Assembly (NCBI RefSeq): GCF_002869765.1
Contig: NZ_PNOR01000041.1
Location: 1-30,002 of the forward strand
Source: Deinococcus planocerae
GTDB taxonomy: Bacteria > Deinococcota > Deinococci > Deinococcales > Deinococcaceae
Direction: 5' to 3'
Length of the DNA stretch: 30,002 nt
The position numbers and the translations under genes were made by a program. Of the stretch, positions 1 through 7,537 are shown one piece after another (position 1 is the first letter of the stretch; the number at the start of each line of letters is the position of its first letter). Below the pieces are notes generated by a model. The model made no database searches, was not told where the DNA came from, and saw only the letters and a list, made by a program, of their open reading frames with translations.

Positions 1-106
<106 letters not shown>

Positions 107-210
107 TTCTGTCTCTGTCCTCAACCCACTCTCCCATAGGGAGAGACGGGTAGATTCGTGCATTTCTCGCTCGCACCTTCGCTTGTCATGCTGCTCGCCT
201 CAACCGAGGC
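107..210 (-). promoter_or_regulatory. 23S rRNA leader with two hairpins
   Basis: This is the stretch between the expected transcription start (about 210) and the mature 23S 5' end. The transcript would open with a GCCTC/GAGGC hairpin (197-201 with 206-210). It also holds a CTCTCCC/GGGAGAG hairpin with a 3-nt loop (129-145). No clear boxA was recognised. The leader presumably contributes to rRNA processing, which is inference. Confidence 0.6.
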
Positions 211-216
211 TCAGAA

Positions 217-245
217 AAGATACAGGCCCGCCCCCGTCTTGTCAA
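217..245 (-). promoter_or_regulatory. Consensus promoter of the 23S rRNA unit
   Basis: On the minus strand there is a perfect -35 TTGACA (240-245), exactly 17 bp of spacer, and a -10 TATCTT (217-222). Transcription would start near 210 and read into the 23S rRNA. This is the only full consensus sigma-70 promoter I see in the window, which suits a strong rRNA promoter. Confidence 0.85.
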
Positions 246-280
246 GAGCCTGACCTTGGCCCTGAGCACAGGAGGCGTGG

Positions 281-286
281 TACGCT
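281..286 (+). promoter_or_regulatory. -10 box TACGCT for moaD-moaE
   Basis: TACGCT lies 6 nt before the ATG at 293, so a transcript would start at or next to the start codon. The -35 is weak (TTGGCC at 256-261, spacer 19). The box lies back-to-back with the divergent 23S promoter. Confidence 0.6.
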
Positions 287-292
287 CCGGCC

Positions 293-967
293 ATGCAGGT
301 CAAGGTGGTGTTTTTCGCGCGTCTGAGGCGGGAATCCGGGCTGGAGACAGCGAGCCTGGACGTGCCGAGCGGCGCGACGGTGAGGGGGCTGGCGAGTCAG
401 GTCGAGGCACAGTACGGGCTGAGCCTGCGCGGCTGCATGGTGGCCGTCAACGAGACGTACGCCGCGCCGGACCAGCCGCTGAGCCCCGGGGACGAGGTGG
501 CTTTCCTGCCCCCGGTGGCGGGTGGCTCCGAGGGAGAGACCCGGTGCGAGGTGGTGACCGCGCCTCTCTCGCTGACTGAGGCCGATGCCTTCCTGGTGCG
601 CCCGGAGTACGGGGCGCAGGCTTATTTCGTGGGCACGGTCCGTTCGCCCAACCGGGGCAGGAGGGTGGATTTCATCGAGTACGAGGGCTTCGCCCCGATG
701 GCCGAGCAGGTGATGCAGGGGGCCGCCGCCGAGGCCCGCGGGCGGCACGGGGAGCTGCGGGTGATCGTTCAGCACCGCCTGGGCAGGCTGCTGCCCGGCG
801 AGGCGAGCATCCTGATCGGCGTGGCGAGCCCGCACCGACGCGCGGCATTGGAGGCGTGCGACTTCCTGATCGAGCACCTCAAGGTCCACCTTCCTGTCTG
901 GAAGCACGAGGCGGATGAGGAGGGCGAACACTGGGTAGACGGGCAGACCGGGCATCCCACCCTATAA
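293..967 (+). CDS. moaE: Molybdopterin synthase MoaD-MoaE fusion
   Basis: A 224-aa protein joining both subunits of molybdopterin synthase, which puts two sulfurs into cyclic pyranopterin monophosphate during molybdenum cofactor synthesis. Residues 1-78 are the MoaD ubiquitin-like sulfur carrier and end in a diglycine (VAGG, 77-78). Residues about 87-224 are MoaE, with the GTVRxxNxGxxV and [13 protein letters not shown] blocks (114-141), HRxGxLxPGEASI (161-173), [13 protein letters not shown] and PVWKHE (K204). In separate MoaD the terminal glycine is thiocarboxylated, so this buried diglycine must be cleaved out or used internally. The fusion resembles Mycobacterium MoaX. No other moa gene is in the window. 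The start is set by the -10 box 6 nt upstream. Function is confident; processing is inferred. Confidence 0.92.
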   Translation: MQVKVVFFARLRRESGLETASLDVPSGATVRGLASQVEAQYGLSLRGCMVAVNETYAAPDQPLSPGDEVAFLPPVAGGSEGETRCEVVTAPLSLTEADAFLVRPEYGAQAYFVGTVRSPNRGRRVDFIEYEGFAPMAEQVMQGAAAEARGRHGELRVIVQHRLGRLLPGEASILIGVASPHRRAALEACDFLIEHLKVHLPVWKHEADEEGEHWVDGQTGHPTL

Positions 968-997
968 CGCCGGGAGACGACCACGCGCCGCCTCTGT

Positions 998-1654
998 TCA
1001 ACGGGAGCGGGGCTGCGGGTTGCTGCGGGCGTGTTCCTCGAAATGGAGGTAATACCGGCTCGCCAGCGCGGCCATGAGCACCACGACGAACCCGAGGACG
1101 GCGAGCTGGGGCCAGCCTGACCGCCCCGTCACGAGCCCGTTGAACACGAAGTGCAGGGCGACGCTCAGGAGCAGACCGCGCGAGCGCCACCAGCGTCCGC
1201 CGCGCAGGTGACGGCCTCCCAGGGCGTACCCCTGCGGGGCGCTGAACAGGGCGTGGGCCAGGGTGGTGAGCAGGGCGTGCCACGTGGCGGCGGGCGCGCC
1301 GAAGCCCAGCGTGTAGGTGACGTTCTCCAGCAGGGCGAAGCCCAGCGCGGCGGTGACCGCGTACACGAGACCGTCCATCGGCTCGTCGAAGGCGCGCTCG
1401 GTGGTCGCCGTGCTCGCCGCGAGGAACTTGGTGACCTCCTCGATGACCGCGGCGAGGAGCAGCACGAGCCATACCACGTCCAGGCGCTGAAAGCTGCCCT
1501 CGAAGGCGGCGGAGACGGCCCAGGCCACCATGCCCCACGCGAAGGTGCGCGCGAGCAGCCACGGGGGCTCGGGGTGGCGGTCGCGCCGCACGAAGAACCA
1601 CAACCACCCGAACGTCAAGATCACCGACAGGGCGAGCGGGAGGGCGACGGACAC
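998..1654 (-). CDS. prsW: PrsW-family intramembrane protease
   Basis: A 218-aa multi-pass membrane protein of the PrsW/CAAX-like metalloprotease superfamily; B. subtilis PrsW starts site-1 cleavage of the anti-sigma factor RsiW. The family motifs are visible: IEEVTKF (E72, E73, K76), [18 protein letters not shown] with LLEN (E110, N111), HALFS (H134) and ALHFVFNG (H168, N172). Hydrophobic segments lie around residues 3-22, 37-52, 60-80, 95-115, 125-140, 158-175 and 178-198. It starts with GTG, 8 bp after the ruvC stop, with no clear promoter or ribosome-binding site, so it is probably co-transcribed and coupled to ruvC. It converges on moaD-moaE with a 30-bp gap. Its substrate is unknown here; no anti-sigma factor is nearby. 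Confidence 0.85.
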   Translation of the reverse strand: MSVALPLALSVILTFGWLWFFVRRDRHPEPPWLLARTFAWGMVAWAVSAAFEGSFQRLDVVWLVLLLAAVIEEVTKFLAASTATTERAFDEPMDGLVYAVTAALGFALLENVTYTLGFGAPAATWHALLTTLAHALFSAPQGYALGGRHLRGGRWWRSRGLLLSVALHFVFNGLVTGRSGWPQLAVLGFVVVLMAALASRYYLHFEEHARSNPQPRSR

Positions 1655-1662
1655 GCCGGGCC

Positions 1663-2163
1663 CTAGGTGCGGACGAGCCGAGCGGGGGCGGCGAGCACCG
1701 ACTGGTGGGCGAGGTGGGTCAGCGCCAGGGCGAGCGCGTCGGCGGCGTGGTTGTTGAACAGCTCACCGAGGCCCAGGGACGCCTTGACCATGTAGATCAC
1801 CTGCTCCTTGTCGGCGCGGCCCGTGCCCACCACCGAGCGCTTGACCTGCATGGGGCCGTAGGCGTGAACGGGCACGCCCGCCTGCGCGCACGCGAGCTGC
1901 ACCACCCCGAAGGCCTGCCCCACCTTGAAGGCCACGTCGGCCTGGCGGCGCAGGATCTGGTCCTCGATGGCGACCGCATCGGGCCGGTACTCCGCCAGGA
2001 GACGCGAGACCTCCTCGTGGAGGTACTGGAGGCGGCGCGGCATCACCCAGGCGCTCTCGGTGGTCAGGCAGATGTGGTGAAGGTGGCGCGCCCGGCGCAC
2101 GTCTCCCTCGACCAGCCCCAGGCCGAGGTTGGCGAGGCCGGGGTCGACGCCGAGCACGATCAT
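1663..2163 (-). CDS. ruvC: Crossover junction endodeoxyribonuclease RuvC
   Basis: A 166-aa Holliday-junction resolvase, the nuclease of the RuvABC recombination and repair machinery. The RNase H-like fold is clear: [10 protein letters not shown] with catalytic D7, AIEDQ with E67, and [12 protein letters not shown] with H139 and D142 complete the acidic metal-binding set. An upstream ATG in frame would add 32 residues (to 2259). The start at 2163 is preferred because it begins directly with the conserved MIVLGVDPG and sits 6 nt after a TATCCT -10 box. It is the first gene of a pair with prsW. No ruvA or ruvB is adjacent, and I see no palindromic radiation/desiccation response motif upstream. 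Confidence 0.96.
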   Translation of the reverse strand: MIVLGVDPGLANLGLGLVEGDVRRARHLHHICLTTESAWVMPRRLQYLHEEVSRLLAEYRPDAVAIEDQILRRQADVAFKVGQAFGVVQLACAQAGVPVHAYGPMQVKRSVVGTGRADKEQVIYMVKASLGLGELFNNHAADALALALTHLAHQSVLAAPARLVRT

Positions 2164-2169
2164 GCGGGC

Positions 2170-2175
2170 AGGATA
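2170..2175 (-). promoter_or_regulatory. -10 box TATCCT for ruvC
   Basis: Minus-strand TATCCT, 6 nt before the ruvC ATG. It supports the short start and implies a leaderless ruvC-prsW mRNA. No convincing -35 is visible. Confidence 0.6.
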
Positions 2176-2301
2176 GCAAGTTCCCGCGCGAACGCCGGTG
2201 ATTTTTCGCGTGCCGGACGCTGCGCCCGCCGGCATGACCGCAGAGCCGCCACGAAACACCGCCCGGCGAACGTGCGCGGGCGGAGAGGGGGGATGGCCGG
2301 G

Positions 2302-2724
<423 letters not shown>

Positions 2725-2730
2725 GCGTGA

Positions 2731-2736
2731 AGCGTA
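2731..2736 (-). promoter_or_regulatory. -10 box TACGCT for the Fe-S carrier gene
   Basis: Minus-strand TACGCT with a 6-nt gap (2725-2730) to the ATG, the same hexamer and gap as at moaD-moaE. Confidence 0.6.
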
Positions 2737-2861
2737 ACACCATTGGGGAAAGGAAAAAGTGCCCGGGAGGCAAACTCCGCCGCCTGCGTAGACAGCGCCC
2801 CCGGCACGCCCCAGGCCCTTGCATGAAGGTTGTCGCTTACATTCCTTGAGCGCATTCGTAT

Positions 2862-2867
2862 TAAGAT
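2862..2867 (+). promoter_or_regulatory. -10 box TAAGAT for the 82-aa gene
   Basis: TAAGAT lies 6 nt before the ATG at 2874, inside a locally AT-rich patch (2830-2870). Upstream TTACAT (2837-2842) is 19 bp away and only a weak -35 candidate. Confidence 0.6.
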
Positions 2868-2873
2868 TGGGGT

Positions 2874-3122
<249 letters not shown>

Positions 3123-3146
3123 CCCCGGGCCCGACCCCCTCCCCCA

Positions 3147-3184
3147 CCCCATCTGGCCCCACCCCGAGGCCGGATGGGGTGTTT
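3147..3184 (+). terminator. Hairpin terminator after the 82-aa gene
   Basis: CCCCATC (3147-3153) pairs with GATGGGG (3173-3179), with an inner GGCC/GGCC pairing, followed by TGTTT. The T-tract is short, so termination may be weak. Confidence 0.55.
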
Positions 3185-3222
3185 CGGTGGAGGGGGCGGG
3201 GCGCTCTGCCATCATGGGCCGC

Positions 3223-4158
3223 ATGACCTCCCCCTTCGCCGCGCCCCTCGTCCTCCAGGCTCAGTTCTCGGAACGTGTGTGGGGGGGAAGGCGGCTCGCT
3301 CCCGAGGCCCCGTCCCCCGTGGGGGAGGCGTGGGTGGTGTACGAGGGCAACGTGGTGGCGGGCGGGCCCCACGCCGGGCGCACCCTCGGGGGGCTGAGCG
3401 GGGCCCACCCGGCGGAGGTGCTCGGAAGCCGCGCGCGGGAGGAGCGCTTTCCGCTGCTGATCAAGCTGCTCGACTGCGCCGAATGGCTGAGCGTGCAGGT
3501 CCACCCGGACGACGGGCAGGCGCGCGAGTTGGCGGGAGAAGGGCAGCTCGGCAAGACGGAGGCCTGGCACATCCTGGAGGCCGAGCCGGGGGCCGAACTC
3601 ATCGCGGGGGTGCGCCCCGGGACCGGGACCGACGAGTTGCGCGCCGCCATCTTGGAGGGCCGGGTGATGGACCACGCCCGGCGCCAGCCCGTCTCGGCGG
3701 GGGACACGGTCCTGATGCCCGCCGGAACGCTGCACGCGCTGGGGCCGGGCCTGTTCCTCTACGAGGTGCAGCAGACCTCGGACCTGACCTACCGCGTCTA
3801 CGACTGGGACCGCCCCCCGAGCGCGGGCCGAGCCCTGCACCTGCGCGAGAGCGCCCTCGTGACGACGAACGCGCAGGCTGCGGTCGAGCACAGCGGCCCC
3901 CCCCGGGCCGGGGAAGCGCAGGAACTCACCCGCTGCGACTACTTCATCCTCGAACGCCTCGCGGGCGGGGAGGCCGTGGAGGGCGACACGCGCGGCGAAA
4001 GTTTTCACGCCGTGACGGTGATCTCCGGGGAGGCACGGCTGAGGTGGGAGGGCGGCGAGGTCACGCTCGGGGCCCTCGACTCGGTGGTCGTCCCGGCGGC
4101 CCTGGGAACGTACCGCCTGGAGGGGGACTTCACGGCCCTGCGCTCCCGGCTGCCCTGA
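3223..4158 (+). CDS. manA: Mannose-6-phosphate isomerase, class I
   Basis: A 311-aa cupin-fold zinc enzyme interconverting mannose-6-phosphate and fructose-6-phosphate, which feeds GDP-mannose and polysaccharide synthesis or mannose use. The type I signature is visible: VQVHPDD (Q92, H94), GKTEAWHIL (E113) and [11 protein letters not shown] (H171), which supply the metal ligands, followed by [15 protein letters not shown]. The length fits the short bacterial class of about 310-320 aa. A frame-open ATG 12 codons upstream (3187) lies in low-complexity sequence, so the ATG at 3223 is preferred. CATCAT at 3210-3215, 7 nt before it, is an imperfect -10 box. The gene converges on the S41 peptidase across a strong hairpin. 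Confidence 0.93.
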   Translation: MTSPFAAPLVLQAQFSERVWGGRRLAPEAPSPVGEAWVVYEGNVVAGGPHAGRTLGGLSGAHPAEVLGSRAREERFPLLIKLLDCAEWLSVQVHPDDGQARELAGEGQLGKTEAWHILEAEPGAELIAGVRPGTGTDELRAAILEGRVMDHARRQPVSAGDTVLMPAGTLHALGPGLFLYEVQQTSDLTYRVYDWDRPPSAGRALHLRESALVTTNAQAAVEHSGPPRAGEAQELTRCDYFILERLAGGEAVEGDTRGESFHAVTVISGEARLRWEGGEVTLGALDSVVVPAALGTYRLEGDFTALRSRLP

Positions 4159-4169
4159 ATCGGACGGGA

Positions 4170-4200
4170 CACCCCAGGTCGCGGGGATGGACCTGGGGTG
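4170..4200. terminator. Hairpin between convergent manA and S41 peptidase
   Basis: An 11-bp perfect stem, CACCCCAGGTC (4170-4180) with GACCTGGGGTG (4190-4200), and a 9-nt loop. It lies between two convergent stops (4158 and 4219) and can form in both transcripts. There is no T-run on either side. Confidence 0.65.
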
Positions 4201-4218
4201 CCGTTCGGACGGACGCGC

Positions 4219-5553
4219 TCAGGGGCGCGAGGAGTCCTGGTCCTGGCTGATCGTGGGGGCGGAGGCGAGGGCCTGGAGGCCGAGGTTAAGGAGGGTGTCC
4301 TGGCCGCGGGTGAGGAGGCGGATGTCGGCCTCGCCGCCGTCGTGGGCGACGTTGGGGGTCACGCGCACGGGGTAGGGGGTGCCGTCGGGCTTGGCGTAGT
4401 TCAGGATGGTGAGTTGCAGGGCGGCGTCCTCGCCCACCGGGAAGATGCGGGTGGCCGTGTTGCCGACGCCCGCGGTGGCGCTGCCGATCACCGGGCCGCG
4501 CCCGGCGTACTGGACCTCGTAGGCGAAGAACTCGCTGCACGAGGCGCTGCCGCGGTCCACGAGCACCGCGAGCGGCCCGGTCCAGAGCTGGGGGCTGCGC
4601 ACGCTGCCGAAGCTGCGTCCGTTCTCGAAGCGGGTGCCGCGGCTCACGCGGGTCGAGTCGTCGCCCTCGGCCCCGCGCGCCACCCGCGTGAAGGCGGGCA
4701 CGAAGGCACTCACCGAGCTGTCGCATTCGGCGAGGCTGCCCCCCGTGTTGCCGCGCAGGTCCACGATCAGTCCCTGGGCCCCGCGCGTGCGCGCCTGCGC
4801 CACGAGGTCGTGCACCTGCTGGGCGATGCCGCCGCCCGCCAGGAAGGTGGGGATGCGCAACACCGCGACGTTCTGGGCCGCCCCCGCGAAGCTCAGCCGC
4901 GGCAGGTCACGGGTGGAGCTGTCGCGTGAGGTCAGCGAGACGGTGAGGGGCGAGCCCCCGCGCTCCACCCCGAGGCTGACCGTGCGGCCCGCGATCCGCG
5001 CGTCACGCAGTCCCGCGAAGGTATACGGCTGGCCGTCGAGGGTCAGCAGCACGTCCCCGCGCGTCAGGCCCGCCTCCTCGGCGGCGCTCGCGGGCACGAC
5101 CTCGAGCACCACCCGGTTCTCGCCGTCGAGGGGAGCGAGCTTGACCCCGAACTGACGGCGGTTGCCGCCCGTGGCGCTCGCCACGAAGTCCCGGAAGTCC
5201 TCGGGCGTCTGGAAGAAACTGTGCTCGTCGCCGAGGGCCGTGAGTTCGGCCTCGATCACGGGGTAGGCCTTCTCGGCGGGGCAGGTCGTCGGCGTGGGCG
5301 CGCACGCGGCGTCGAGCCGCGCCTGGTACTCGCGCCCCAGGGCCACCCGGTCCACCGTGGAGAGCCCGCCGTACTCCTGCTGGAGCAGGAGGTTGACCTG
5401 ATCGAAGGTCGCCTGGGCGGGCGAGACGGACGCCGCGCCCTGGGCCCCCGCCACCGGGCCCAGCGGTCCGGTCGTGAGCAGGGTCGCGGCAGCGAGGACG
5501 GACAGGTGGGAGGCCGCGCGGCGGCGGGAGAGGGGGGTCATGACCCTTCTCAT
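4219..5553 (-). CDS. Exported S41-family serine peptidase with PDZ domain
   Basis: A 444-aa secreted protease. Residues 1-38 form a signal peptide (RRR, hydrophobic stretch, cleavage near VAGA-QG). A helical N-terminal domain with LGDEHSFF (H111) follows, then a PDZ-like region (about 130-210) and a tail-specific-protease core with LIVDLRGNTGG (262-272) and the nucleophile motif RGSASCSE (about S338). In C-terminal processing peptidases a lysine follows in GxTxGKG; here that stretch is SATAGVGN, with valine in the lysine place. This fits the tricorn/S41B type, in which an N-terminal histidine (perhaps H111) serves instead. Two starts are possible: ATG at 5553 or ATG at 5541 with AGAAGG just ahead. 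It follows the M20 peptidase gene but is 179 bp away, behind an inverted repeat. Confidence 0.88.
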   Translation of the reverse strand: MRRVMTPLSRRRAASHLSVLAAATLLTTGPLGPVAGAQGAASVSPAQATFDQVNLLLQQEYGGLSTVDRVALGREYQARLDAACAPTPTTCPAEKAYPVIEAELTALGDEHSFFQTPEDFRDFVASATGGNRRQFGVKLAPLDGENRVVLEVVPASAAEEAGLTRGDVLLTLDGQPYTFAGLRDARIAGRTVSLGVERGGSPLTVSLTSRDSSTRDLPRLSFAGAAQNVAVLRIPTFLAGGGIAQQVHDLVAQARTRGAQGLIVDLRGNTGGSLAECDSSVSAFVPAFTRVARGAEGDDSTRVSRGTRFENGRSFGSVRSPQLWTGPLAVLVDRGSASCSEFFAYEVQYAGRGPVIGSATAGVGNTATRIFPVGEDAALQLTILNYAKPDGTPYPVRVTPNVAHDGGEADIRLLTRGQDTLLNLGLQALASAPTISQDQDSSRP

Positions 5554-5690
5554 TCTGCTCTGAACAGATGGGAAGTTGGTGGGCCGAAAAAGCCGCGTGA
5601 GTCACAAAAAAGCGGTCCGCTCTCCGCCGCCCAGGACAGGCCATCGCCCTTAGCGGGGGTTTGGAAAGGTCGGCTGGACGGGCTGCCCTG

Positions 5691-5724
5691 AGCTTCCAGC
5701 ACGGGCCCCCTGGCGTTGGAAGCT
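5691..5724 (-). terminator. Inverted repeat after the M20 peptidase gene
   Basis: AGCTTCCA (5691-5698) and TGGAAGCT (5717-5724) are perfect 8-bp arms with an 18-nt GC-rich loop, a few bases past the stop of the M20 gene. There is no T-tract, so it is a terminator or mRNA-end stabiliser at best. Confidence 0.45.
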
Positions 5725-5732
5725 GACGTCCC

Positions 5733-6818
5733 CTACACCACCGGGCGGCGCTGGTAGAGGTCCACGATGCGGCGCAGGAAGCGCAGACCGGGGACGAGGC
5801 TGCTCGCCTGGACCCACTCGTCCTCGCGGTGGGCGTTGCCGCCGCGGTAGACGCCGACCGCGATGGCGGGCAGCGAGTGGGGCACGGCGGCGTTGGCGTC
5901 GGTGCTGCTCGACGCGAGGCGCAAGTCGGTGCGGTGCTCGAGTGCGGCGTCGCGGGCGAGGTCGAGCAGGGACTCGGCCCCCAGGTCCCCACCGGGGCGG
6001 TCGCCCACCCGCTCGAGATGGACGTTCACCCCGACCTCGCGGGCGGCGGAGTGGATCGCCGCCTGCGCCCGCGCGTCGAGGTCGGCGAGGACCTGCGGGT
6101 CGAGCGAGCGCAGGTCGAGGAGGAGTTCGGCGCTCCCGGCGATGGAGTTCACGCTCGTGCCCCCCGAGGCGAGGCCCACGTTGAGGGTGGTGCGCGGCGA
6201 CAGGGGGCGGCGCAGGGCGTACAAGGCGCTGATCGCCACCCCGAGCGCGTGCAGGGCGCTGGGAGCCTGGTCGCCCCACGAGTGTCCGCCCGGCCCCAGG
6301 AAGACGGCCCGGTAACGCCGCACCCCGACCGCCCGGGTGACCGCCACGCCGAGGTAGCCGTCCACCGCGATGAAAGCCCCGAGCTCGGGGCGGTGGCGGG
6401 CGAGGAGGTGCTTGGCCCCGCGCAGGTCGCCCAGGCCCTCCTCGCCCACGTTGGCGGCGACCCAGAGGGGGCGGCGCAGGGTGGCCTCGTGCCCACGCAG
6501 GCCCTCCAGCAGGGCGGTCACGACCGCGAGGCTGGCGCTGTTGTCGCCGACGCCGGGGCCGATGAGTCTTCCGCGTTCCTCGCGCACGGTCACGTCGGTG
6601 CCGCGGGCGAACACCGTGTCGAGGTGGGCGGCGAGGAGCAAGGCGGGGCGGCCCTCGGTGCCGGGGGGGGTCAGGCGGGTGAGGACGTTGCCCACCTCGT
6701 CGCGCTCGGTGCGGTAGCCGAGCCCCCCCCACAGCTCGGCCATCAGCGCGGCGCGCGCCTCCTCCTCGAAGGTGGGGGCGGGCGTCTGCGCGATGCGCGT
6801 GAGGTACGAGAGGGGCAT
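5733..6818 (-). CDS. M20-family metallopeptidase
   Basis: A 361-aa cytoplasmic zinc peptidase or amidohydrolase of the M20 family (aminopeptidase, dipeptidase or carboxypeptidase types). Visible metal-site motifs are LLAAHLDTVF (H65, D67), GPGVGDNSAS (D92), NVGEEGLGD (E126 catalytic base, E127) and a late GGNAHREDEW (H330). The dimerisation-domain motif GPGGHSWG (about 176-182) is also present. The exact substrate cannot be read from the sequence. The start at 6818 is preferred to an in-frame ATG 30 codons upstream because the conserved region starts here and a TACAAT box lies 8 nt before it. Confidence 0.9.
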   Translation of the reverse strand: MPLSYLTRIAQTPAPTFEEEARAALMAELWGGLGYRTERDEVGNVLTRLTPPGTEGRPALLLAAHLDTVFARGTDVTVREERGRLIGPGVGDNSASLAVVTALLEGLRGHEATLRRPLWVAANVGEEGLGDLRGAKHLLARHRPELGAFIAVDGYLGVAVTRAVGVRRYRAVFLGPGGHSWGDQAPSALHALGVAISALYALRRPLSPRTTLNVGLASGGTSVNSIAGSAELLLDLRSLDPQVLADLDARAQAAIHSAAREVGVNVHLERVGDRPGGDLGAESLLDLARDAALEHRTDLRLASSSTDANAAVPHSLPAIAVGVYRGGNAHREDEWVQASSLVPGLRFLRRIVDLYQRRPVV

Positions 6819-6826
6819 CGCGGGCG

Positions 6827-6832
6827 ATTGTA
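6827..6832 (-). promoter_or_regulatory. -10 box TACAAT for the M20 peptidase gene
   Basis: Minus-strand TACAAT, 8 nt before the ATG, the widest gap of the set in this window. TTGCGA upstream has a 21-bp spacer and is not convincing as a -35. Confidence 0.55.
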
Positions 6833-6897
6833 GCGGCTGGGTTCGGCGCAAGGTCGCAACCCCTTCCCCCATCGTTCCGGGGTGGGGAACGGCACGA

Positions 6898-6920
6898 CCC
6901 CCGGCCACTTGGACCGGGGG
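6898..6920 (-). terminator. GC-rich hairpin after the EF-hand-like gene
   Basis: CCCCCGG (6898-6904) pairs with CCGGGGG (6914-6920), 9-nt loop, 17 bp beyond the stop at 6938. In the direction of the gene the T-run comes before the stem, so it is not a classical intrinsic terminator. Confidence 0.4.
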
Positions 6921-6937
6921 CTCGAAAAAGGGCGAGG

Positions 6938-7363
6938 TCAGCGGCGCAGCATCCGGCTGCCGATCATCCCGGCGAGGCCGACCAGCCCCGCCTTGACGAG
7001 CGGGTTGCTCAAGGCGCCGCCCTGACCGAAGGCGGCCTCCAGCGGGCTGCGGCCATCCTGCATGGGGGCCTGCGCGGTGCGGGTGTAGGCCTCGATCATG
7101 TCGTCGTCGTCGTCGTGGCGGACCTGCTGCACCGGGCTGTAGGGGCTTTGGACCATCGCGTCGCCCATCTGCCGCCGCTGATCGGCGGGCATCTGCCCGA
7201 AGTACTCGCGCATGATCTGCTGGCGCTCGTCGGGCGAGGCGTTTTGCATGTAGTCCTGGATGTAGGCGGCGGCCTCCTGCGGGCTGACCATCCCGTCCAT
7301 GTTGGTGTCGCGGGGGTCGAGGCGGGCCATCTGCTCGTGGCGGTCACGTTGCTGGAAGAACAT
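6938..7363 (-). CDS. EF-hand-like protein of unknown function
   Basis: A 141-aa protein. A calcium-binding loop of EF-hand/dockerin type is clear at residues 19-30: D19, N21, D23, G24, S27 and E30 fill the usual positions. A Gln/Met/Arg-rich helical stretch follows, then five aspartates in a row (about 84-88, from a GTC microrepeat at 7099-7113), and a C-terminal Gly/Leu-rich hydrophobic segment LVKAGLVGLAGMIG before MLRR. No second EF-hand is obvious and no signal peptide is seen. Unlike most genes here it has a strong Shine-Dalgarno, AGGAGGT, 6 nt before the ATG, so it is leadered. Calcium binding is inferred from the loop only. Confidence 0.75.
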   Translation of the reverse strand: MFFQQRDRHEQMARLDPRDTNMDGMVSPQEAAAYIQDYMQNASPDERQQIMREYFGQMPADQRRQMGDAMVQSPYSPVQQVRHDDDDDMIEAYTRTAQAPMQDGRSPLEAAFGQGGALSNPLVKAGLVGLAGMIGSRMLRR

Positions 7364-7524
7364 GGGAGCACCTCCTGTGGAGTGGGGGGTAGAGCGTGCG
7401 GACGCCTCTCAACCTACGCACCTCCCCCCCAGCGTGCGTGAGGGCACACTTCAGGGCGATTTATGCCCCCCGCGCGAAGCGGGCGAGCGGGTGAGGCGGG
7501 ACAATCGAGCGCCGGGCGCCGCGT

Positions 7525-7530
7525 TAGATT
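7525..7530 (+). promoter_or_regulatory. -10 box TAGATT for the CbiX/Fe-S gene
   Basis: TAGATT lies 7 nt before the ATG at 7538 and favours that start over the in-frame ATG at 7463. Confidence 0.55.
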
Positions 7531-7537
7531 GCGTTCT

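Noticed and set aside
2164..2259. Longer RuvC start adding 32 residues
   Set aside because: RuvC proteins begin at the MIVLGVDPG strand, and a TATCCT box lies 6 nt before the shorter start.
2164..2300. Possible radiation/desiccation response motif upstream of ruvC
   Set aside because: I looked for the AT-rich palindrome with TTATGTCA-like arms and found none here or upstream of other repair genes.
7099..7113. GTC microrepeat as a candidate repeat element or CRISPR-like unit
   Set aside because: It encodes the five aspartates of a protein. No spaced repeats occur anywhere in the window.
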